The notes beneath the pieces are model-generated. The model was not told where the DNA came from, ran no database searches, and worked only from the letters and a program-made list of their open reading frames with translations. From NCBI GenBank assembly GCA_000226015.1, contig JH152741.1, positions 51,934-115,933 on the forward strand: 64,000 nucleotides of DNA. The letters are read 5' to 3'. The stretch comes from Mnemiopsis leidyi. Taxonomy: Eukaryota > Ctenophora > Tentaculata > Lobata > Bolinopsidae. The translations under genes and the position numbers were made by a program. Of the stretch, positions 24,001-36,000 are shown piece by piece (the first letter of the stretch is position 1; each line of letters starts with the position of its first letter).

Positions 24001-27000
24001 TCATGCTGTTCGGGTTTATAGAAGCGACTATGATTGAGAAAGGGGATCTCGCCATACAGTTCGAGGTGTCTATTGGTGACTTCGGGAACAGCATGAGCAG
24101 CACCACACAGCCTACCAACTCTCTCACGGCGTCTTCTCAACCCATGTTTGACGGGACTAAATACTACTATTGCAACTGGGACGACGGTTAGTAGCTTTCT
24201 CAAATTAGAAGAAGTGTTTTTTACGAAGTTAGCAGGTTTTCTAATTGTAGATTATTTGTTCGTGATTTTCTCATCTACCTCCGATTTGCATGATGTTGCA
24301 GTACCTATTTGCAGTAACTATGTAACAGTAACTATGTAACTGTAACTATGTAACAGTAACTATGTAACAGTAACTATGTAACAGTAACTAAGTTACAGTA
24401 ACTATGTAACAGTAACTATGTAGTATGTAACAGTAACTATGTAACAGTAACTATGTAACAGTAACTATGTAACAGTAACTATGTAACAGTAACTATGTAA
24501 CAGTAACTATGTAACTGTAACTATGTAACTGTAACTATGTAACAGTAACTATGTAACAGTAACTATGTAACAGTAACTATGTTACAGTAACTATGTAACT
24601 GTTACTATGTAACAGTAACTATGTAACAGTAACTATGTAACAGTAACTACGTTACAGTAACTATGTAATGTAACAGTAACTATGTAACAGTTACTATGTT
24701 ACAGTAACTATGTAACTGTTACTATGTTACAGGGAGGCCAGTTTGCTTGTTTCCGTGCCAATGGGAAGACTGTGTTTACCGGTTACACACTCTAAATATT
24801 ATGGAGAGAATTCTCTATCGCTACGAGGAGAATTTAGACCGAGTTCAGGACTTAATACAGGTAAGAGTTCTGATTAAGAATTTTTGATGTTTTTTATTAT
24901 CTAGTGTTTATGTTTAATTTAATGTCACGACTCATAAGGATGTTAAGAAATCAGATTCAACTATAAACTAGATATAAGTAATAACAATACACTAGATATA
25001 AATAGATGGCTCACACATTAAGCCACTCTCAGCTCAGACCCCTGAATACATGTCTTCGATACGTTAGTAATGCATTGGAATCTATAAAATGGCTCTTTTC
25101 TAAAAACATGTTTATTCTGTTTAGCTGGAAGTCGACGAAAAGGAGGTAAAAGCAGCCATGAAACGGGCTTTAAAGGATCTTGCAAATGATTGTTTGTAAG
25201 TAATTAACGTTATGATTTGATTAATTTTGTGGCCAGTCGCACGTTTCTCCTTAACTTAGAATTATAGAAACCCAATTTGCATACACGGTTAAAATGTTTA
25301 GCCCCCTCTCATGACATTGACAGTGAATTTTATTCCCAACCAGCAACAAAAATTATCACTACATCATTCTGACTAGAACTGTTTGGTCGAAAAATGTACG
25401 CTCTCGGGCTGTTTGTTTTTTTTCGAATTCCGGAAAAGTTTCTATAGATTTCAGAAAGCTTAAAATTTTTCCATGTGATCAAAACTACGGCAGTCTACAA
25501 GAAGCCAGACTGGTCCGCGGACCGCCTAAGTCAATAGTTCTAACAAGCACTCTCATAATAATCTGACTCAATCATGCGGAAGGATTGCAAGATGACAGTA
25601 GGCATCATCTACGAAATAAACTGCAAAGCTAAAAAAGTTTATAAGACGAATTGTGGTACACGGGTTAACAGCTAATGTTGTTTTCAATATGAGCCACTCA
25701 CTGCACAACGAAATCCATCGGATAACAGAATGCAATAAATTTCCTCTTTCAACGTGGTATTCTGAAGTTGTCAATGTCCTATATGAACATCGTGCCCTGC
25801 TCCTCGGAGAAGTCCGCAGACCTACTCATCTGGCAATGTTCTTCCTGCTCACGGAATAGGAACATACTGACGGATAGCATTCTCACTGGACAGAAGCTCA
25901 CCTTCCCACTATTACTACAGCTAGTCTTCTACCTCAGCGTCAAATCCCTGGCAACGTAGCTATATCAGACGAGAAAGGAAAAAACGGAAACACTCCGCTG
26001 AGTCAGCAATCCACGAAAAGCATCGTTTTGTCTTTGAGATGGTGAACGAGTGCTCGACAGGAAACTGGAGATGAGGAAAAGCTCCGACCTCCTTTTAAAT
26101 CGTTTTCTTTAACCGTGGGTTCGGGAATATTTTTTTTAACCCTTACCGAGCAATAGAACAGGTTAAACAACTATTGCAGGATGACACTCCCTGAATTACC
26201 GCCGGTGCACACAAACCTGGATGAGAAATTGCGGCAACTTCGACACTTCAAGCTGAAGAACATCTCCGATCTGGCTACAAATAAAGTTCAGAACATAAAG
26301 GGGAACTGGGAGTTCTATGAGAAAATGTGCGAGCTTAAGATCAATCGTGAGTCAAGAACCTGAAAGATCTTTTTGTGATGAAGTCTGAATCTTCTTTGGA
26401 CTGCTTGATTTAGACATAAAATCGAAAGATGGTGTTAAACCTCGAGCTTTGATTGCCAACTTAATTTACAGCTTTAACACTTAATAGGTACCGGGACATT
26501 GGATATCAGCGGATACTGCAAAGATTTTATTTAGGACTTCTATTCTTGCTTATTTTCAGTAAATGATGCCTTCACTGAGCCGCAGACACAGATCCCAGAC
26601 TTGTTGGTCTGGATGATTTCGAACGGAGAGCGGATCGCTTACTTCAAAGCTCCTATACACCACTTTCTTTTTCACAAACGTACCCCTGGTTTTGCTTGTA
26701 ACAAGTTTAGGAGCATCCAATTAAGGGTAAGGTAGTGAAAAATACACTTAAAATATACAGAAACTTGTTTTTAGTTGAATCAATGAATCGGATTTACGTC
26801 GGAAATGAAATGTTATCGCCACGTTCAGTTTCTTCATAATTATTTTAATTTAGGGGTATAGGACATTGACGATAACCATTACATCCTGGAATTTTCCTAA
26901 ATTAACCTGGCTGAGGCCAAATGGTCAAAAAAATCGTGTTCGTCTCCCCTCCTCCGTTTTTTAATGTTAATCATTCCTTGGCCTTTTCTGTAATCACACC

Positions 27001-30000
27001 TTTGGCCTAAATTATAACTCCGATACCTTGCTCTTCCTATTCTTCTCCCTGTGTCTCAGCTAACCCCTCCTCTCCCCAGTACTTGGGAAGCAAGGACGAC
27101 AGAACGGCTTGTCTCCTCAAATGTAATAACCCCTCCTCTCCCCAGTACTTGGGAAGCAAGGACGACAGAACGGCTTGTCTCCTCAAATGTAATAACCCCT
27201 CCTCTCCCCAGTACTTGGGAAGCAAGGACGACAGAACGGCTTGTCTCCTCAAATGTTTCGGCTGGTTCGGCACGGAGGAGGAATACTGGAACTACGACAT
27301 TCCCTCAGACGGCAGAGTCACTGTCTACGCGGAGACCTTCGAGAACCAGACCGTGATGGGGACCACCTGGAGCATCAAGGGACTCACCAGACCCGAGTTT
27401 TCCAGTCCGGACGGGAAGGTAGGGGTAGCGGAAGTTCGTTAAACTGAGGGGCCGCTGGAAAGCGGAAAGGCTATGATATTAGTATACAGTTTATGGGACA
27501 CCTTAAGATTTCAATTTTGTTTAAAACAATGACAAGGACTATATCGAGAGATGCGGGGAGTTTACCGAGTTCGGTAAAATTTCTCCTTTAGTAAAATTTC
27601 TCTAAATTTCTGTACAACGTCTAGTATTACTGTCTGTTAACTCAACCGTAACCAATCCCGTCTTTACAGATAGCACTGCCGCAAACAGCGTTTGTGCCCC
27701 CTAAGGGGTGGGAGTGGGGTGAGGACTGGCAAATATCGCTGGATTTCAGGTTTCTTAACTCTAATATTGTTATGTTTATTGAAATAATTGAAATGAGAAA
27801 TCACCCCCCGACAACATACTTTTGAGCAGAAAGTAAAAGAGTAACCCTGGTCGCCGCCCGCTTCAAATTGTCTGGTGAAGGCAATGATTTAAATTAAAAG
27901 AAAGTACTTACATTGTTGATCTGGTTATCATTGATCCTCGCAGCTCCTTGGTCACGGAGGACTACAACATGAACGAGTACACAGACCGGATATTTGAGGT
28001 GGACACGAGGGAAGCGGGAAAAAGTTGGGCCTCTGCCAAGAAAGTTTGGATGAACAGTGACATGGAGGAGGTTAACTTTTCTGACGAGATGCCCCCTGGT
28101 TGGGAGTCTAAGAGTGCCTGGATCATTGATGCCAATCAGCCTGGAGATGGAGAGAGTGAGTTTATCTTCAAGACAGGGGAATTGTTACACAAGCATTGGT
28201 TGTGATTAGGATGAATAACTTCTATGTTGTTTCGTTCCCGATCACTTGAATTCATGTTGAACACCAGTCATAATGAAGATAGATCATAGAAAAAAAAATG
28301 ATACCGAGAATTCCAAATATCATTATTCGTCAGATAAAAATGCCTGAAAATTGAAACTATACTTCTCAAGACTCGTGTGTTCATCGCGTGTTAATGTTAT
28401 CACTTGTAAGCGTGTTAACACGTGTTAATGTTATATCTTATTACACGTGTTAACACGTGTTAATGTTATAACTTATAAGCGTGTTAACACGTATTAATGT
28501 TATCACTTATAAGCGTGTTAACACGTGTTAATGTTATAACTTATTACACGTGTTAACACGTGTTAATTTCTGAGTGAAGCGAGTGATACACATAACTTTG
28601 AGTAAACTCATGCTGATCACAATTATATACAGTACAAGGAGGTGGGTAACGTTAGTAAGCTCCTCTTGCGATGCACAAACCCATCTATAACCTATCACTT
28701 ATAAGCGTGTTTACACGTGTTAATGTTATAACTTATTACACGTGTTAACACGTGTTAATGTTATAACTTATTACACGTGTTAACACGTGTTAATGTTATA
28801 ACTTATTACACGTGTTAACACGTGTTAATGTTATCACTTATAAGCGTGTTAACACGTGTTAATGTTATAACTTATTACACGTGTTAACACGTGTTAATGT
28901 TATCACTTATAAGCGTGTTTACACGTGTTAATGTTATAACTTATTACACGTGTTAACACGTTTAATGTTATAACCTATTACACGTGTTAACACGTGTTAA
29001 TGTTATCACTTATAAGCGTGTTAACACGTGTTAATGTTATAACTTATAAGCGTGTTAACACGTGTTAATGTTATCACTTATAAGCGTGTTTACACGTGTT
29101 TATGTTATAAGCGAGTTACGTGCCCCGCCTCGGCTAAAGCTGTGAATGTCCTTGCTGAACGGCATGTTAAACAAGGAACTGAAGCAGCTGGGTTCCGTCC
29201 AGGCTCGATTCTTTACACTCAAGTCAATATGTTCGTTTAATACGTCCTCTTGATCTAATAATCACCGAGTCCTAGTAATTGTTTAAGAGACATCTCTGGC
29301 AATTACGAAGCTCGAGAGACTGTGACAACTTGTCACTACTGAAACACAAGGATATATCTTGTGGATGAGACAAGTATATATTCAACATTTGACAATGAGT
29401 TACGGAAGCGAGTTATGTGCCNNNNNNNNNNNACCGAGTCCTAGTAATTGTTTAAGAGACATCTCTGGCAATTACGAAGCTCGAGAGACTGTGACAACTT
29501 GTCACTACTGAAACACAAGGATATATCTTGTGGATGAGACAAGTATATATTCAACATTTGACAATGAGTTACGGAAGCGAGTTATGTGCCCCGCCTCGGC
29601 TAAAGCTGTGAATGTCCTTGCTGAACGGCATGTTAAACAAGGAACTGAAGCAGCTGGGTTCCGTCCAGGCTCAATTCTTTACACTCAAGTCAATATGTTC
29701 GTTTAATACGTCCTCTTGATCTAATAACTTATAAGCATGTTTACACGTGTTAATGTTATAACTTATAAGGGTGTTTACACGTGTCAATGTTATAACTTAT
29801 CACACGTGTAACGTGTTAACACGTGTTAATGTTATAACTTATAAGCGTGTTAACACGTGTTAATGTTATAACTTATAAGGGTGTTTACACGTGTCAATGT
29901 TATAACTTATCACACGTGTTAACACGTGTTAATGTTATAACTTATAAGCGTGTTAACACGTGTTAATGTTATAACTTATAAGCGTGTTAACACGTGTAAA

Positions 30001-33000
30001 TGTTATAACTTATTACACGTGTTAACACGTGTCCCCCCCAGGTTGGCAGTACGCGGTGGAGGTGGACGCAGCAGAGTACGTCTCCTCCTCCAAACCTTAC
30101 CATTACTGTCGGAGGAGACTCTGGCTACGGGAGAGAGTTAAAACCGGGGCTACCGTTATCCCTACTGTTGCAGTGAGTATCATAATGAGATGGAGAACTT
30201 TCCCAATCCCGTCTGCCGTCTGGAATTGAAACGTTCACTACTCAAACTTTTACTTAAAGTTAGGTTTCTACCTCAAAACGTCAGATCATATCAACCCTCA
30301 GTCCTCACTGCCCAGGAAGTCGTTGCTAAGACAGGAGGTTGGGACTATGCCAAGACCTTCCAAAGCAAGTTCCACAGCGGTGAAATGAACAGTGACATAG
30401 TCAGGAGGAGGCGTTGGAGACGCATGATGAACAGCAGGAATGTTGGGCCTGTCTGCTTCGAGGTTGGAAATAGAGTGAAACTAAAATTCAGCGTTGTTGG
30501 AAAATAGTTCGGCCAAAAGAAGTTTAGTTTTGATAAGCTTTGACCAAAACTAAATAAAGTGTGTAAGGAAATTAACTATATCAGATATGGAGTGATAATA
30601 GACAAGTTCTTGTGCCGCCTGTAATGGTATTGGAGTTTCCTGAAATCAACACTTACGAAGTTCGTGCTCATATCTACCAAGGTAACGTGGCTTTCTGGAG
30701 GTTTAAGTACAGGTGACCTTGGTAACCAAGCACTGGAGGTTTAAATACAGGTTACCTTGGTAACCAAGCACTGGAGGTAATACAGGTTACCTTGGTAACC
30801 AAGCACTGGAGGTTTAAATACAGGTTACCTTGGTAACCGAGAACTGGAGGTTTAAATACAGGTTACCTTGGTAACCAAGCACTGGAGGTAATACAGGTTA
30901 CCTTGGTAACCAAGCACTGGAGGTTTATATACAGGTTACCTTGGTAACCAAGCACTGGAGGTTTAAATTCAGGTTACTTTGGTAACCAAGCACTGGAGGT
31001 AATACACTAACACGTAGGTTACTTTGTTAACTACCTAGGGAACCAAGATAATTAACTATGCGATATGTATAGGTAGAGAGCTGAGCAGTCCGGAGGTGGA
31101 CGGAACTATAAACGCATACTGTGTGGTGAGTTGCTGGAGAAAAACCGCCATCACTAGGACCATCAAGAAGCATCTCTCTCCGACCTGGGACCAGTCCTTC
31201 ATGTTTAAAGGTTAGGACAGCTTCGTTCGAGTGTCAGTCGTCAGAACAACTTTGTTCGAAGGTGAAGACAACTTTGTCCAAGCTTTGAAGCTTGATAATG
31301 GGAGTGTAGCACCAGAATTATTTGAGAGTGAGGCCGCGTTTCTAATAACAATAATGTTTTGCACATCAGGAATTACAATAAATGGAAACACAAACGATGT
31401 CAGAAACTCCCTTCCTTCCGTCACCATCACTATTTGGCACAACGGAGCTAACGTTTGTTTAGATTTTAATTCCTATACATCTCAATGCATGAATATTTTA
31501 GCATTCTATTGGTATTTATTTTTTTTGAAAACCACATATCAGAATGAGTTCCTCTGTAATTGTATCATCGACTCTCTCAAAGCACAACAACCCTTGTCAT
31601 CTTGTTCTAATTCTATTTCATCTTGATTTAATACTTTTCATCTGATCTAATGGTAAGACAAAACTAGATCAGCTATGTTTATTCCTCAGGCGGATGTGCC
31701 GGTAGGAGTGGCTTCCCTGAAACCGCACCCCTTTTTCGGAGAGAACTACCAAGTAAGTCGGATGAAGTGGTATCCGGTCTACACAAATGGGAAACATCAC
31801 GGTGATATTCTAGCTGCCTTCGAGATCTTCCAGGTAACTACTTAGCAAAACTAGAGTTTAATTTCAGTCACCCACTTCACCTTTTGCACTCAATGCTTGA
31901 AAAAAAACATCAAGCAAACGTTGACAAATATCAATTGAAGTAGATCTGTAAGTAAAGATTATTGTTTAACTATAAGATATTATAGAAATTTAGATGCAGA
32001 CTTTCAAAAAGTGTGTAGCATATAATACCATTTGTAGTATTTAGCATACTGAAAGTGCCCCCCAACAGACAATACACGGAGAAGACATACCCTTTGTCCC
32101 CCCTCCTCATCCCAGCGGTACAGGACTTCAGGTTCCCCCGGGTATCCGACCTATCCTCAAACAGACTCGGATTGAGGTATGGTAGTTCGCTATCCGCGTA
32201 TTGAATTTTGATGTAACTGATTGTTAACTTCTGTAAAATTCTGTTAATTACTCATTTGGTAAAATTAGCCACACTAAATCATATGATAACTCAAAGCTAA
32301 GTCCAGATCACATAATAACGTGACCATCAGAGATACATTGTTCAGGTACTAAGCTGGGGTCTCCGTCATCTAAAGTTTTGGAGTGGGAAACCCATCATTA
32401 ATCCCCGTCTGGAGATCGAGTGTGGGGGAGCCATACTCGTCCTACCCAACATAGACGATGTGCTGAACAATCCTAACTTTCCCAAGACTGCTCACTACTT
32501 TGACGTGCCGCTGCCGCAGGAGAACAACTTCAAACCTCCAATAAACATCCGACTTCTAGATCAGCGACCTAACGGTTTTACACCCCTTGTGGGAAAGTAC
32601 GTGATAAAAGATTTCACCCCGTTTGATCCTGATTGGATCATGGCTCAGTTGACCCAGCGGAAAGAGAACATGGTGGACGACAAGGACAGCGACAAAAACT
32701 CTCTCATATCCGAGGAGGTGGAGGAGAAGGAGGACAGTATAGCGGAGACGGTCGTCATCATTGAAGATGAGATCGATTATCCGTCTGGTGGGAGACTTGA
32801 TTATATCCTTCTTTTGTAACTTTTGTAAACTGTTTTCAAACTCCCCGTCCACCATAAGTGTACTGACACACTGATAAAATAACAAACAGATCAAATCAAT
32901 TCAGTGTAGAATTATAAATGTATGAATATGTCAAGTCCGCCATGCCCAAGTGATAACTTCCCCACCTCAGGGTGTGCTGCTTGCCTCAGCAAGAAGAGAG

Positions 33001-36000
33001 TTATCGGTAAAAGCAAGGCTGGACAGACTCCTGTAACCATTGTCGACGAAACAGATGATTGGGAGTTTTTGTCCATGTACTGGTGGTCCAGGTATGATTT
33101 ATTTTCTATTAACTTTGATAATCCGGCTAATCAAAGTATGTACTTTGTTGGGAAGAATATTTGTTTGTTTTGATGGCAAAACTTTGAATTTGGCCATAAG
33201 TGCAAAATATGAAATGATTTGGCGTTCAGACAGAGATAACGTTGTAAAATATTATCGATACTTCTACTCTACAGATTTTGTTTACTAATTAAAATGGGAT
33301 TTGATACTTTTAACTTTTTATTTCTACTTTCCCGCCCATCAAAATAAAATAAATGGTGAAATCGAGATGTATTATGGATTTACTTAATATAGACATCTTG
33401 TACTCGTGAATAATAAATTTACCCATGCAAAGCATACACTCCTATCTAATCCTATCTAATCGTTTATAAAGTTTGTCCCGTTTCAGATACTACGCGATGC
33501 AGGGAAACGAGCTACTTTACAAGACCTTCCTTCACCACGAACTGCCGGTTCTAGTTGTCTACGAGAAGGAGATTGAGACGTACTTCAACAACTTCAGCGA
33601 CTCAATCCAGCAGTTCAAGTTACAGAGATGTCCCAAACTGGGTGGTAATCCCGATGATGAGGACGACGAGAAAGATCCTGACATTGGAATGTACAAGGGT
33701 TCATTCAGGTATGTAGTAGCCCGGTATTTGTAACGTCAAACCTCGATTTACCGTGCCTCTATTTACCGTGTCCCTCGATTTACCGGGCCTTCTCCCTTTC
33801 TCCCGATATTTCTCAACTCAGTAAAACCCCTATCTACCGTTACTCTATTTACCGTGTCCCTCTATTTACCGGGCCTTTTCCCTATCCCGCGAGGCCCGGT
33901 AAATGAAGGTTTTACTGTATATTTGTTTCTCAATGAGATGCTCAATGAAATAAAAGGAAGCTTAGTAGTAAGCTAAAGTATTACGATCGAAATAGAGTTG
34001 CTCAACAGAGAACAACTCCAGGATTTACGAGCTGCACACGGACGTAAGCAAAAACCGAGAACTAATATACGGTACAGTACCTACTGTCGGACCGATAAAG
34101 ATAAACGTGCGTGTGTACCTGCTGCAGGGACTGCGGCTTGCTTGCAGGAGCAGGATTAAAGAGAACACGTGTGATCCGTTCCTGGCAGTAAAGTTGGGAA
34201 CTAGGGAGATCTTTGATGTGGACGGGAGTCTGAAAAAGAACAATCGAGATCCTATGTTTGCTACGTTTTATAACCTTACCACTATTATTCCTAACATGCC
34301 ACAGTTGATTGTTCAGACCTGGGACTGGAATGCGACCGAGGAGGGAAGAGATATTCTGATAGGAGAAACAAGGATTGACCTTGAAAACAGGTAGGTTGTT
34401 GTTTTATTAGCAATTTCACCTCTGTTTCATCCATTTCTTGATTTAGCAATTTTACTCTATGTTTAAATCCTGCCTTTATCGGACAATATTTCAGCTCTGA
34501 TAGCAGCAAGCAGTTATTATGTCTCATTCTTCAAATTTAGTAGCTTTGCTGATTTTCTCTGTATAGACTTGAAAATTCGTTTTTAGGAAACTTTTCGTCA
34601 AATATTTGTACAGAGAAAATCAACAAAGGTACTAAATTTGGACAATATTTTATCTAATTTCACCAAACCCACCACCGCCAACTACATGAGCTACCTACTC
34701 AGGTACCTGAGTGTCAAGAGACCTATGTGTGGTCTGACAGAACGTTACATGATAGACGGCCCGCACGCCTGGAGAGACTTCATGTCTCCAGTACAGATCC
34801 TGGAGGAGTGGTGTCTGGCTAACGGTATCCCTGTTCCTACCTACTCTAGTGACGGCAAGAGGGTCGGTGTGAACGGGGAAATGTTCGCTTCGGAGGAGTT
34901 TGAAAAGCATGCTGTTAACTATGAGGATACAACTGTGTTAGTTTATATAACTTTATTTAGTGTGAAATATCGATCTGGCAGAATTCCTTATCCCTGTGTA
35001 AAGTAGTGACAAAATTTGGACTATCATAAAATCAATAATCAATATTGATATGTTTATAGTTAAAGATGAGTTCTTAGGATTTTCAAAACAATTTTATTTG
35101 GTTAAACCAGCAAATAACTTAAGATTCTAAAAATGTATAGTTACAACTTACGAATATTCGTACCAAGGTTATAAATGGTAAATTTGAATCTTCGTAACTT
35201 ACGAATATTAAAATTTACCATTTATAACCTTGATATTTATTCTCTAAGTTTAACCTCCCAGCTGGGGTGAGTACAAAGAAAGAACAGCCCTGTACGTTCT
35301 CCTAGAGTTCGGACTTATCAGAGATTACGTGGAGAAAAGACAACTTACAGACCCTGTCATGCCTGGTGTGCCACAGGGTCGCATCCTTATGTGGGTACGT
35401 TCTTTTCATCTGTTCACTGGTTCCTGACCCCATAGAAATAGCTGCTTTTGTTTAAACTCAGATATAAAGTGATGTCGTGATACAGTATTACTGATACTCC
35501 GCCCTTTACCTAATAAATATAGTGTATAGGTGACTTATACCATTCCCAGGTGGACATTTTCCCGTTCTCAGAGAAGCCCCCGGAACCCATGAGGGTGGAC
35601 CCTCCCCTCCCAGTGGAGCAGGAACTGAGAGTGATAGTGTTTGAGGTAATGAACGTGGAGACGATCCAGGAAATAGATCCCGGTCCTGGGATGGAGAAAC
35701 TGAACGATCTGCTGGTGCAGGGGCACTTTAGTGGCGACACTGAGAGTCAGGTTGGTGGGAAAATTTCTTTATAGACAGGTTTATTGAAACAGTTACATAA
35801 AATTGTCCTTTCCCAATTTTGTTTGATCTTTGAGAACAATTTCAAGAATTCAGTGATGTCTCGGATTAATTTTCATTCCAGAAATTTTCTCTAGGTTTCT
35901 GAGATACACACCCGAGCGGTCAATGGAAACGGAGTTTTCAATTGGCGATTCAAGTTTAACTTCCAATATGCATACCTGAAAAGACAAGTCATGATCCCGG

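Noticed and set aside
28385-30030. Considered as a CRISPR-like array
   Set aside because: Units are contiguous palindromes without unique spacers, in an animal intron; an ordinary satellite.
31231-31626. 131-residue plus-strand frame
   Set aside because: Contains real ferlin exon 26 (31370-31452) but the rest is intron on both sides.
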